Shown piece by piece: positions 40,561 through 49,506 of a stretch of 64,000 nt of DNA (position 1 is its first letter; each line of letters starts with the position of its first letter). The position numbers and the translations under genes are program-made. The stretch comes from Anaerocolumna sp. MB42-C2. GTDB taxonomy: Bacteria; Bacillota; Clostridia; Lachnospirales; Lachnospiraceae. The stretch is from assembly GCF_030913705.1 (NCBI RefSeq), contig NZ_CP133190.1, forward strand, positions 2,480,001-2,544,000, written 5' to 3'. The notes under the pieces are model-generated. The model was given only the letters and a program-made list of their open reading frames with translations. It was not told the DNA's origin and ran no database searches.

Positions 40561-40661
40561 GTTACTGTTCACAGGCAACAGCGCGACGTGTTTTTTGTGT
40601 GCATCGCAAAGCGTGTTATTGTTCATGGAACTACTGCTTTTGCAGGAGAGTGAACAGTAAC
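40561..40661 (+). repeat. Structured intergenic repeat, copy 2 (related to 22615-22768)
   Basis: Outer inverted repeat GTTACTGTTCAC (40561-40572) / GTGAACAGTAAC (40650-40661), perfect 12 bp. An internal direct copy of the left arm, GTTATTGTTCAT, is at 40614-40625. The core GTGTTTTTTGTG is at 40588-40599, followed by CATCGCAAAGCG. A small CTGC-TTTT-GCAG hairpin lies before the right arm. The right arm can pair with either left-type arm. The 708-bp gap 40366-41073 holds this element and one terminator, no gene. Confidence 0.75.
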
Positions 40662-40844
40662 TCTGGTGATTAACCTGTATTCCTATTATTTATTTCCATA
40701 TATAGCAAACAGTATTCGAACTAAAGGCTGAAATTAAAATTTTATTTAACTGGGCTTTTTTATACTTGCAGTTTTTAAATATAAAGAGACTAATTACAAA
40801 CTGGCGGCAATGTCACTTCTGTTCCTGCTTTCCCATATAAAACG

Positions 40845-40890
40845 AAAAAAGTTTCCTCAAGGCATTGATTTATGCCAATTGAAGAAACTC
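40845..40890 (-). terminator. Terminator of the LiaF-like/DUF4097 operon
   Basis: Branched stem: AGTTTC(C)TCAA with TTGA(A)GAAACT, enclosing GGCA/TGCC, with TTTTTTCG on the minus strand. About 190 bp past the DUF4097 gene. Confidence 0.75.
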
Positions 40891-41073
40891 TTGCTGATTC
40901 GAGTGTGGAAAGCAAATTTATAAATATGGTTCGTCTATTTTAACAAGACTGAACATCAAACTAATCTAGAGTGATCAACGTACAAATTGGTGGATGTATA
41001 TTAATTAAATTGCTTTTGACGCTCGGATCAATATATATAAATAATTATAGTGTATCATATTGAGAATGCTGTC

Positions 41074-41910
41074 TTATTGAAAATTAATATCAATATCTCC
41101 CACACCGCCATCCACGTCTAATACATTATCAGCGGTCCTATTGTTCCACTTAAGGTCGGAGTATTTCTCGCCGTTGATATAGATAGAACCCAGACCTTTA
41201 TCTACACTGAGTCTAAAATCATCCGAACTTTGATCCAGGTCAAGAGTTACTCCACCGACTCCGCACTCTATTTTATTTTTTCCGTATAAAACTCCTTGAA
41301 GTTTTATATTTCCCACACCACTGTCAATATCGGAATCTGTAAATTTAACCTCATTAAAATTAATTTCTCCGACTCCGCCATCTAATTTAACCTGTTCGGC
41401 GATAATTTTGCTTCCTTCGATATTGCCTGCACCAGCATTAATATCAAGCTTTTCTGTCTGCACAGAATCTATATCAATATTCCCTGCACCTGCATCCAGT
41501 TTTACCCGGTCGAAAGTAAATCCTTCCGGAATATAAATCGTTATTTTAGATTTATCATTGACACCATTATTTCCTCCGATAAAATTCCAGAAATTAAACT
41601 TACTCTTAACCCGCAATTCCCCGCTGAAACTTTTTTCTACAACAAAATCGTCGGTTACATTACTGGCATTCACTTCTACATTATTACCGGATCCGCTTTC
41701 TATATTCAGATTACCGATGCCATGATCTACGGACAAACTTTTTACATTTTCAAAACTTTTGTTAATATCAATTAAATTCCTGTTTGATGTATTGGATAAA
41801 ACTCCTGTTATGGAAAAAACAGCTGTTACAATCCCTGTAATAATGGTAAATGCAAGAAAAGCCGCAAATGCAATTGCACAATATTTAATTACTTTTTGAA
41901 ATTCACTCAT
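41074..41910 (-). CDS. DUF4097-type beta-strand repeat envelope protein
   Basis: 278 aa. One membrane helix at about residues 13-35, then a right-handed beta-helix-like DUF4097 domain with repeated G-x-G-N/D-I turns (LDAGAGNIDIDSV, INAGAGNIEGSKI, VDGGVGDIDINFQ). Such proteins are common partners of LiaF-like proteins and cell-envelope stress systems; exact role unknown. Its ATG overlaps the end of the LiaF-like gene by 4 bp (ATGA), so the two are coupled. Confidence 0.85.
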   Translation of the reverse strand: MSEFQKVIKYCAIAFAAFLAFTIITGIVTAVFSITGVLSNTSNRNLIDINKSFENVKSLSVDHGIGNLNIESGSGNNVEVNASNVTDDFVVEKSFSGELRVKSKFNFWNFIGGNNGVNDKSKITIYIPEGFTFDRVKLDAGAGNIDIDSVQTEKLDINAGAGNIEGSKIIAEQVKLDGGVGEINFNEVKFTDSDIDSGVGNIKLQGVLYGKNKIECGVGGVTLDLDQSSDDFRLSVDKGLGSIYINGEKYSDLKWNNRTADNVLDVDGGVGDIDINFQ

Positions 41911-42587
41911 TTTACATCAATCCCCCCAAACATACATGTAGAATTCAAAAATATGGTCGGTGCGTTAGGGTCCTGTGATGTTCCGGCTTTATTATCAACA
42001 CCGCCGAAAATAGGGACATTGGATACCTTTACTTTAACATTGGCAGGCACCAAAATATCAATACCACCAAAAACTGCTGTTGCATTAATTACAATATCTT
42101 CGTCAATAATTGCATTTCTAAGATCTAAATCAACACCACCAAAGATAGCATTAATGGTGGTACCCAGGAATTTTTCTCCTGTTACCTGATATCTGTTTCC
42201 GGAGAAGATGGCAGAATGTTCCATAGCACCGCCCTGGTATTTAACATCAATACGAAAGTTTCTGTCACCATGGTACAGATTTTTAAATATCATACTTAAT
42301 CCTATCAATACAAATATAAAAGGTACAATTAATTTGCCCATAACGTTACCGTCAACGATACCCTGACTGGACATTAACAACATGATACCAATAATTAAAC
42401 CTGCCAGATTACTTACGCGGAAGCCATTCTGAATTAAACTGATGGCACAGGGGATGATTATAAATAATGTCCACCACCCACGGAAGAACAGTTCAAAATT
42501 CCACAAATTAAATGCATTTCCTGCAAAGCCAACTCCGATTAATATGAAGAAAAGCCCCCATAACATATTTGATGTTTTTATTCTCAT
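41907..42587 (-). CDS. LiaF-like membrane protein
   Basis: 226 aa. Four membrane helices in the first ~105 residues (LWGLFFILIGVGFAGNAF, LFIIIPCAISLI, LAGLIIGIMLLM, LIVPFIFVLIGLSMIF). A C-terminal cell-wall-antibiotic-response domain of beta-repeats has INAIFGGVDLDL, TAVFGGIDILVP and CMFGGIDVK. LiaF proteins restrain envelope-stress two-component systems; no liaRS pair is adjacent here. GGGAGG precedes ATG 42587. First gene of a two-gene operon. Confidence 0.85.
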   Translation of the reverse strand: MRIKTSNMLWGLFFILIGVGFAGNAFNLWNFELFFRGWWTLFIIIPCAISLIQNGFRVSNLAGLIIGIMLLMSSQGIVDGNVMGKLIVPFIFVLIGLSMIFKNLYHGDRNFRIDVKYQGGAMEHSAIFSGNRYQVTGEKFLGTTINAIFGGVDLDLRNAIIDEDIVINATAVFGGIDILVPANVKVKVSNVPIFGGVDNKAGTSQDPNAPTIFLNSTCMFGGIDVK

Positions 42588-42818
42588 AATAAACCTCCCA
42601 AAAACTTTTATTTGATTTGATGATTTAATGATACTTTATGACCGTATTATTAACAAGTTACATTTGTCATAAGGACATCCTGTATATTGTCATAACTTTA
42701 TGATGATTAAAGTAATATAGGGAGGTTGCTTTCTTATCATCCTCCTTGACTTTAAATTGATTATCATATAATATTTACATAGATATACAGAAATGGAATT
42801 ATTAGACAGGAGTGCTTT

Positions 42819-43745
42819 ATGTATCACTTTATCATTAATCCGAAATCCCGCTCAGAAAGAGGAATCAAAATATGGCATTTGGTAAAGGAGGAATTAGATA
42901 AAAAAGAAGAAGTATCATATACTTTCCATATTACCAGATATCCAAACCATGCGACCGAATTGGCAAAGGAAATCTGCAATACTTATTCCGGTATTAAAAA
43001 TATTATAGTCCTTGGAGGGGATGGGACGATTAATGAAGTAATTAACGGTATTACTGATTTTCATGATGTACTTTTGGGTTATATTCCATCCGGGTCCAGT
43101 AATGATCTGGCAAGAAGTTTAAAACTGCCGAAAGATCCGATTAAAAGCCTTGAGAGTATCCTGTCTCCATCCCGTTTTCAATACGTAGATATGGGGTTAA
43201 TTAACAGTACCGATACCAATTACAGCCGATTATTTGCGGTAAGTTCCGGTATCGGGTTCGATGCTGCTATTTGTGAAGAAACTTTCCATTCCGGCTTAAA
43301 GTTATTCTTAAACCGATATGGATTAGGTAAACTGACTTATATCCTTATCTGTTTGAAACAATTAATATCCTGCAGGTTTATGAATGGGACAGTTACTATA
43401 GACGGTGGTAAACCTCAGGTCTTTAAGAAGATCCTTTTAATAACAAGTATGATTCATAAATATGAGGGTGGCGGAATGCAGATAGCTCCGGCAGCTGATC
43501 CATATGATGGACAGTTATCTGTATGTATCGTTTTTGGTGCTTCCAGGCTAAGAGTTTTGACTGTATTGCCTTTTTTATTATTTGGTAAACACATTCATTT
43601 TAAAGGTGTGCTAACATTTAATTGCAGTTCCCTTACTATCGGGATAGACAAACAATCCTGGGTGCATATTGACGGGGAATGCCCTGGTACTTTTACAAAG
43701 CTTACTGCATCCTGTATTCCGAATCAACTTAGGATTATTGTATAA
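42819..43745 (+). CDS. Diacylglycerol/lipid kinase family protein (DagK/YegS-type)
   Basis: 308 aa. The DAGK catalytic domain has the nucleotide loop VLGGDGTINEVINGI near residues 66-80, followed by YIPSGSSNDLARSLKLP and later SSGIGFDAAICEE and GGGMQIAPAADPYDG. Phosphorylates diacylglycerol or a related lipid at the inner membrane surface, feeding phosphatidic acid back to lipid synthesis. AGGAG precedes ATG 42819. Divergent from the LiaF-like gene and followed by a VanZ-like gene. Confidence 0.92.
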   Translation: MYHFIINPKSRSERGIKIWHLVKEELDKKEEVSYTFHITRYPNHATELAKEICNTYSGIKNIIVLGGDGTINEVINGITDFHDVLLGYIPSGSSNDLARSLKLPKDPIKSLESILSPSRFQYVDMGLINSTDTNYSRLFAVSSGIGFDAAICEETFHSGLKLFLNRYGLGKLTYILICLKQLISCRFMNGTVTIDGGKPQVFKKILLITSMIHKYEGGGMQIAPAADPYDGQLSVCIVFGASRLRVLTVLPFLLFGKHIHFKGVLTFNCSSLTIGIDKQSWVHIDGECPGTFTKLTASCIPNQLRIIV

Positions 43746-43814
43746 ATAGTCCCGCAAAAGACGCTATTGCCAAAACCGATTTTAGATAATTTACAAGAGA
43801 AAGAAGGGGTTTAT

Positions 43815-44693
43815 ATGAAAAGGGGTTCCGTTAATAATGCTACACTTATTATTTTATTTAGTATTGCAACCGTACTGGTCCAGTTTGCTGGTTATTACCT
43901 TCTGGATTCAAATTACTTAGGTTTTGGTATAGCTGCAATCATTTGCTTCCTGTTCTGCCATATAACTTTAGAACAGACATTAAATTATGAGTTTTGCTTT
44001 AGCTATTCTTTACTGAATATTTTTCTATGCACTATTATCATACTGCTTTCTTTTGTGGGAAGTAAAGAGACAATCCTGACTTATCATCCGGTTTTATTTT
44101 TGTTTATAGCAATTGACTGGTTTATTCCTCTTTTATACAGTATGATACGCAACTTGGCTGATCATTCACTTAAGTACTCAGATTTTAATGTTTTTTATCG
44201 AAATACCAGTATTGTTTTTATTATTTTTTACTTGGCTATTCTTATAGTTTTTCTATTTTTAAGAAATAATTCCTTTGTTTCTTATTTTACTGATATAAAT
44301 TCCATTAATTATGTTCCATTTTTATCGTTAGCTACCTTAATTGAACACTATATCTCCGGATATTTTACACTGGCAGAGTTAATAAGGTATTTAGCTTTGT
44401 GTATCGCACTATTTATTCCTTACGGATTTTACTCGACTCTGATGTTTCGTTACCAGAACCGTATCTTTCGATTCTTTGCTCTTTTATTTCTGCCTCTGGT
44501 CATAGAAATTTTACAATTGGTTTTTCTACTTGGTAAATGTGATGTAGACGATGTCCTTTTAGGTTTATTGGGAGGTTTTATGGGTGCAATCCTTTATCAT
44601 ATCGTAAATTCGGTCTACCGTACAATTACTGATGAAGATTTTCTGTATAAACGGACTCGATATTCCTTTTATGGAAGTTCTATTCATTTTTAG
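43815..44693 (+). CDS. VanZ-like integral membrane protein
   Basis: 292 aa with about eight membrane helices. The C-terminal part matches VanZ-like proteins: LCIALFIPYGFYSTLMF, then LPLVIEILQLVFLLGKCDVD and DDVLLGLLGGFMGAILY, with the conserved E-x-x-Q and D-x-x-D. The VanZ group includes a teicoplanin resistance factor, but most members have no known role. The start is ATG 43815, with GAAGGGG upstream. Lies 70 bp after the lipid kinase, probably cotranscribed. Confidence 0.82.
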   Translation: MKRGSVNNATLIILFSIATVLVQFAGYYLLDSNYLGFGIAAIICFLFCHITLEQTLNYEFCFSYSLLNIFLCTIIILLSFVGSKETILTYHPVLFLFIAIDWFIPLLYSMIRNLADHSLKYSDFNVFYRNTSIVFIIFYLAILIVFLFLRNNSFVSYFTDINSINYVPFLSLATLIEHYISGYFTLAELIRYLALCIALFIPYGFYSTLMFRYQNRIFRFFALLFLPLVIEILQLVFLLGKCDVDDVLLGLLGGFMGAILYHIVNSVYRTITDEDFLYKRTRYSFYGSSIHF

Positions 44694-44722
44694 ATCAGCA
44701 AAATGAACTTCTACCAGGCAGA

Positions 44723-47122
44723 TTAAGAATTCCAAAAATTCTTAAGTTCCGTCTCCATTCTATTCGTGTTAACCGGTATATTGGGATACCATTCTCTGGG
44801 GAATAAATCTGTATATTGATTCTGTCGGAACCGTTCGTCCAAAAGAAGGATAGCACCTTTGTCCTCCAAGGTTCTTATGACTCTTCCGGCAGATTGCAAC
44901 ACTTTATTCATCCCCTGATATAAATAAGCATAATCAAAACCTCTTCCATTCCTATTATCGTAGAACTTACGGAACAGTTCTCTCTCATTTCCTACCATGG
45001 GAAGGCCGGTGCCTACAATAACCGCACCGATCAATCGGTCATTTTTCAAATCAATCCCCTCACTGAAAATCCCACCCATTACGCAAAAACCAATTCTGCT
45101 TTTATCCGGATCCAGGGTAAAGTTCTGTAAAAATTCCTCTTTCTCGATTTCTGTCATATTATTTGTTTGTATTACCATACCCTCTAGCTTTCCCTCTGCA
45201 AGTTCGGCAACTTGATTTAACATCTGATAGGATGGAAAGAAAACCATATAGTTTCCTTTCCTGGCACCGGTAAAAGCTATAAGGTATTCCACTATCTTTT
45301 CGTATTCCTCCTTATTACGTCTGCTATATTTTGTACTTACATCACTGCCTATCATCAGCAGCCGATTCTCTGAGGGAAACGGAGATGGTGCGTAAACTGC
45401 ATAATCCTCTTCTCTTCCCCCCAATTGCTCTTTATAATACTGAATCGGTAACAGGGTAGCAGAAAAAAAGACCGCACTCTTTCCTTTCTCAAGGCATGCT
45501 TTCAGATTATCCGATGGGTCCATACATAATAATTTTATTCGGAATTCACCCTGCTCGTCATAGTCTGTATAGGTTATATATTTATCACTGTATATTTCAT
45601 AAATACTTAGAAAATGACGGATATCCATAAACAAACCAACTATTTCGTCTCTTCCCTCCGAATCCGGGAATTCCGTTAAATATTCTTCATATTCCGTCAT
45701 AAGCCTCATCAGATGAAGCACAAAATCAGTTATATCATTGATAACGCTGCAATTATCACAGCTTCTTTTCAGCTTAAGCAAGTCACTGTTGCAAACTTCC
45801 AGCCGTTTTTCTAATTTGGGACCATTATAAGGTTTGGGTACATGATTATTGGTTTCAATGAGTTTAACTATTTTCTTTACCGATAAGAATTGATTTTTAT
45901 ATAATACGGCACTGTACATCTCTCTGGCGCGATCTACCAGATTATGCGATTCATCGATTAAAAATACATAATCATTTTTCTTCTCACCAAGGAAAAACCG
46001 TCTGAGATAAACATTGGGATCGAAAACGTAATTATAATCGCATATAATAACATCCGCCCAATTGGTTACATCCAGGCACATCTCGAACGGGCAGACTTTA
46101 TGCTTTTCCGCATAGTTTAAGATTAAATCCCTGGAAATATCATTTTCATTGATTAATAAATCGTAGACAGCATCGTTTACTCTGTCGTAATGACCTTTTG
46201 CTCTTTCACAGGAAACCGGATTACAGTTTGATTTATCCAGGATACAGATTTTATCTTTTGCCGTTATGGTTACTGATTTACTGAGAAGACCGCTTTCTTT
46301 AAATTTCTGAAAAGTTTCTTCCGCTACCGTTCTCGTAATCGTTTTTGCAGTCAGGTAAAATATCTTACTCACCAACTCCTCTCCCATAGCTTTTATAGTG
46401 GGAAATATAGTTGATATGGTCTTACCCACACCGGTAGGTGCTTCAATAAACAGCCTTTTATCCCGAATTATAGTCTTATACACGTTTGTAACAAGTTCTT
46501 TTTGGCCAAACCTGTATGGAAAAGGAAACTCTAAAGCTTTTATGCTGCTGTTCCGTATACTGTTCCAGCGAATCTGCCAGGCTGCCCATTTGCCATATTC
46601 CTCTACCAGATTCATAAACCAGCTATTCAGCTGCTCATAAGTAAAAGTTTCATGAAAATACTTGAGACTTTCCGATTCCAGGTTACAGTAAGTCAGCCGG
46701 ATACCTATCTCTTTATGATCATATATCCCCGCATAAATATAGGCATAACACATAGCCTGTGCCCGGTGTACCGGTACCGGTTTTTCCAGATGGCTCAATT
46801 CCATATATACACCCTTTATCTCGTCAATTACAATAGCAGGATTCTCCTCCGGTCTGCTGATAATACCATCGGCTCTCCCCTCTACACATAGATCAAAAGT
46901 TATCTCCTCACAGGTAATCGGTACGATAATACTTAATGGAAATTCCGCACTATACTCAGAACCCATCTGCTTTTGTATTTTACGATGGATTCTGCTTCCT
47001 TCCTGCATTGCATCTGTATCCTTTCTCCCGCCTGTCCGATTATCCAGATCACCGGAACGCAGAATAAACTCAACCAGATTTCTTACGGATATTTTTATTT
47101 TATCTCCGGTACCCTTTTCCAT
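44723..47122 (-). CDS. DinG/XPD-like Fe-S DNA helicase with N-terminal nuclease-like region
   Basis: 799 aa superfamily 2 helicase. Walker A is EAPTGVGKTISTIFPTIK near residue 205. The DEAH box is FLIDESHNLVDRAREM. C-terminal motifs include FCVMGGIFSEGIDL and QSAGRVIRT. Cysteines between (KICILDKSNC, VSCERAKGHYDR, HKVCPFEMCLDV) are placed like the XPD/DinG Fe-S cluster. The first ~180 residues contain a PD-(D/E)xK/Cas4-like pattern (ADGIISRPEENPAIVIDEIK, then HRAQAMCYAYIY). Likely unwinds forked or R-loop DNA in repair. The start is ATG 47122 behind AGGGG. Confidence 0.88.
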   Translation of the reverse strand: MEKGTGDKIKISVRNLVEFILRSGDLDNRTGGRKDTDAMQEGSRIHRKIQKQMGSEYSAEFPLSIIVPITCEEITFDLCVEGRADGIISRPEENPAIVIDEIKGVYMELSHLEKPVPVHRAQAMCYAYIYAGIYDHKEIGIRLTYCNLESESLKYFHETFTYEQLNSWFMNLVEEYGKWAAWQIRWNSIRNSSIKALEFPFPYRFGQKELVTNVYKTIIRDKRLFIEAPTGVGKTISTIFPTIKAMGEELVSKIFYLTAKTITRTVAEETFQKFKESGLLSKSVTITAKDKICILDKSNCNPVSCERAKGHYDRVNDAVYDLLINENDISRDLILNYAEKHKVCPFEMCLDVTNWADVIICDYNYVFDPNVYLRRFFLGEKKNDYVFLIDESHNLVDRAREMYSAVLYKNQFLSVKKIVKLIETNNHVPKPYNGPKLEKRLEVCNSDLLKLKRSCDNCSVINDITDFVLHLMRLMTEYEEYLTEFPDSEGRDEIVGLFMDIRHFLSIYEIYSDKYITYTDYDEQGEFRIKLLCMDPSDNLKACLEKGKSAVFFSATLLPIQYYKEQLGGREEDYAVYAPSPFPSENRLLMIGSDVSTKYSRRNKEEYEKIVEYLIAFTGARKGNYMVFFPSYQMLNQVAELAEGKLEGMVIQTNNMTEIEKEEFLQNFTLDPDKSRIGFCVMGGIFSEGIDLKNDRLIGAVIVGTGLPMVGNERELFRKFYDNRNGRGFDYAYLYQGMNKVLQSAGRVIRTLEDKGAILLLDERFRQNQYTDLFPREWYPNIPVNTNRMETELKNFWNS

Positions 47123-47255
47123 ATATTTTTCCCCTAAATTAATTTTAATCAATTATTTTATAAACAATAATTTTGATCCTGATAAGTAAAATAAGGCACC
47201 TTCCATGTTTTCCATTTCAGATGCCTGTTTTTATGTTTATTATGAATGATTCAGC

Positions 47256-47882
47256 TTAGATAAATTCCGTATAATCTTCATCATCGTCACCGTAACGGCC
47301 ATTAGCGTAACCTTTCGTCCAGTCAATATTATTTGTTCTTCTTTGCTTTAATTGAGGTTTGTTCGGTCGTTCCGATTTTTTATTACTAATTTCCTGGCTT
47401 TTCTTCTGTATTGCTTTCTTTTCTCTTTCAAGACGTTTAATTGTTTCTAATTTGTCCGGCTGTTGTTCTTTCTCTTTATTTTGTGAACTTTTGTTTCTGG
47501 AGTCACCCATTCGTTGGTCTTTTCCGCCGCTATAGCCTTTGCCATACTTATTGTCGCTGTCATAATCCTTATCCTTATTATAACCGCTGCCCTTAAGATC
47601 CTTATTTCTACTATAGTTACCCGTTGACTTAGTTTCTTTTAAATCTTTCCCGCCGTAGGGTTTAGAGTCTTTATTATAAGGTTTATTTTCCCTATTATAG
47701 GGTTTATTTTCTCGATTATAGGGTTTATTCTCTCGATTAAAAGGTTTGTTGTCTCTGTTTCCTTGTCCGGTAATTCCATTATTTCCGGTTTCACGACTAG
47801 TTCCTGGCCTGTGGTTATCGTTTAATCTGGCATTGCCACGATTATCTCTTGGTCTGCTATCATTAGCATTGGTTGTAGCCAC
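47256..47882 (-). CDS. Low-complexity Asn/Lys/Arg-rich protein with NRENKPY repeats
   Basis: 208 aa, no folded family recognised. Highly basic and hydrophilic. At least three tandem copies of a 7-residue NRENKPY unit (about residues 44-70) are encoded by 21-bp DNA repeats at 47660-47755. A helical KKAIQKKSQEISNKKSER and a C-terminal acidic GDDDEDYTEFI tail follow. Probably intrinsically disordered, perhaps RNA- or ribosome-associated. The chosen start is GTG 47882, 8 nt after GGAG; the frame continues up to 47933 without a better site. Confidence 0.65.
   Translation of the reverse strand: MATTNANDSRPRDNRGNARLNDNHRPGTSRETGNNGITGQGNRDNKPFNRENKPYNRENKPYNRENKPYNKDSKPYGGKDLKETKSTGNYSRNKDLKGSGYNKDKDYDSDNKYGKGYSGGKDQRMGDSRNKSSQNKEKEQQPDKLETIKRLEREKKAIQKKSQEISNKKSERPNKPQLKQRRTNNIDWTKGYANGRYGDDDEDYTEFI
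47660..47755 (-). repeat. 21-bp tandem repeats inside the NRENKPY gene
   Basis: About four units near GGGTTTATTTTCTCGATTATA, in frame, so copy-number change would lengthen or shorten the protein without shifting frame. Confidence 0.75.
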
Positions 47883-48168
47883 TGAATGTTCTCCTCTCTT
47901 ACTATTAAATACAAAATGAATAGCCATAAACACATGATTTTCTTGACAAATCTATTGTATATTTTATTCTATTTTTATATAAAGTCAATATATTTTTACT
48001 AAAAATAAATTTATTTTTATGGATAGATTTACCTTGCAATTTAGCTGTTTATCTGTTAAAGTCAAATTGTATGAAACGATAGAATGGAATCACCATTTTA
48101 TTGCCATAATATTATTTGCCGGTATAGGAATCCTATTCATAGGCTTACTGAAAGAGAGGTATATTACA

Positions 48169-48546
48169 ATGAGCGAACACGAACACGATTGCGGCTGTGG
48201 TGATGGTTGCGGTTGCGGACATGACCACGAACATGATCATGATCATATGAATGTAACTTTAACACTGGATGATGGTACAGATTTAGAATGTGAAGTTTTA
48301 TGTATCTTTCCAGTTGGAGAGAAAGATTATATTGCACTTGTTCCTGCTGAAAGAGAAGATGAAGAAGACGGAGAAATTTTCTTATATCAGTTCATTGAAC
48401 ATGAAAATGATGAAATTGAATTACTCAATATTGAAGATGATGATGAATTTGAAGCTGTATCCGATGCTTTTGACGAATTAATGGACAGTGAAGAATTTGA
48501 TGATATGTTTGATGAAGATGACGAAGACGAAGATGATGAAAATTAA
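48169..48546 (+). CDS. DUF1292-family protein with Cys/His-rich N-terminus
   Basis: 125 aa. The DUF1292 (YrzB-like) domain spans residues about 28-95 (VTLTLDDGTDLECEVLCIF, then IALVPAEREDEEDGEIFLYQ). The first ~25 residues read EHDCGCGDGCGCGHDHEHD and on, a likely metal-binding head. The C-terminus is almost all Asp/Glu. Function unknown. The start is ATG 48169 behind GAGAGG; the longer frame upstream to 48019 looks unrelated. Confidence 0.85.
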   Translation: MSEHEHDCGCGDGCGCGHDHEHDHDHMNVTLTLDDGTDLECEVLCIFPVGEKDYIALVPAEREDEEDGEIFLYQFIEHENDEIELLNIEDDDEFEAVSDAFDELMDSEEFDDMFDEDDEDEDDEN

Positions 48547-48579
48547 TATTCGTTAATCAGGCGAATATATTTAATCGGG

Positions 48580-48606
48580 ACCACCAGTGTGAACTGGTGG
48601 TTTTTC
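48580..48606 (+). terminator. Terminator after DUF1292 gene
   Basis: ACCACCAG-TGTGAA-CTGGTGGT followed by TTTTC, 34 nt past the stop. Confidence 0.9.
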
Positions 48607-48643
48607 TGTTATAAGACAGTATAACCTTGTTCCCGATCAGCAA

Positions 48644-49270
48644 TCACCACTGGTTTATATGTATCTTTTCTTCAATGTTAACTTGTTTCTGTTCTATCGT
48701 AACGGTTTCCTCAGACGGATATCCGATGGACAAAAAACAGGGCATAAAATAATCTTTCGGATTGCCAATAATTTCTCCCAGATATTCAAGTTCTGCTGCC
48801 ATGGGAATTCGCATAGCACAAGCCAGTCCTTCTGCTGCGGCTGCTAAAAAAATATTCTCAATACAGCACCATATTGAAGCAAATCCATTAAGTGAACTTA
48901 AGGTTTTGGGTGCTAGAAGCGGGGATTTCTGTTTAAAAAATGGCAACACCAGACATCCTCCGTCACGTAACATGGAAAACTGCTTTGGTATTGCATCATA
49001 ATACATCTTCTGCTGACACTCATCCTTTAGCCTCATAGAGTTCATAATGAAATCCAATCGTTTCTCGGAAACCTTTTTAGGTATTTTCTTTAGTACCTTT
49101 TCTATTTCGGTTTTATCATTTATCACAACAAATTCCCAATTCCGTAAATGGTCATTGGTCGGAGCCTTTAGCCCTGCTTCCAAAATTCTTTTTATTACTT
49201 TCATATCTACCGGTTCTGCTTTAAAATCCCTGACCGTCCTTCTGTTATCCACCACTTCATAAAAGTCCAT
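48644..49270 (-). CDS. Nitroreductase-family FMN protein
   Basis: 208 aa. N-terminal FMN motif VVDNRRTVRDFKAEPVDM, then LEAGLKAPTNDHLRNWEFVV, and a C-terminal LACAMRIP...YFMPCFLSIGYPSEE glycine/proline segment. Family members reduce nitro compounds, quinones or enones with NAD(P)H, or dehalogenate; substrate not defined here. The start is ATG 49270 behind AAGGGAG; an upstream extension to 49342 lacks a site. Convergent with DUF1292. Confidence 0.9.
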   Translation of the reverse strand: MDFYEVVDNRRTVRDFKAEPVDMKVIKRILEAGLKAPTNDHLRNWEFVVINDKTEIEKVLKKIPKKVSEKRLDFIMNSMRLKDECQQKMYYDAIPKQFSMLRDGGCLVLPFFKQKSPLLAPKTLSSLNGFASIWCCIENIFLAAAAEGLACAMRIPMAAELEYLGEIIGNPKDYFMPCFLSIGYPSEETVTIEQKQVNIEEKIHINQW

Positions 49271-49506
49271 AATTTTCTCCCTTATCACATAAAATATTCC
49301 TTTAGGCAATTGCAAAGCTATATAGTCTTCTGAATATACCATAAACTAGTTTTGCAATCACCTATATTATTCCTTATTCCTGATATGCTTAACCGTTTAT
49401 AATTATAGCACATATGTTCTATTTTGGCAATAAGTGGTAAATATTTATTAGAATTCTTTAACTTTAATGTAAGTAATAAACCATCAATACTCAAAAGTCC
49501 CCTTTA

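Noticed and set aside
48019..48168. N-terminal extension of the DUF1292 gene
   Set aside because: The extension is hydrophobic and unlike the family; a good ribosome site fixes the start at 48169.
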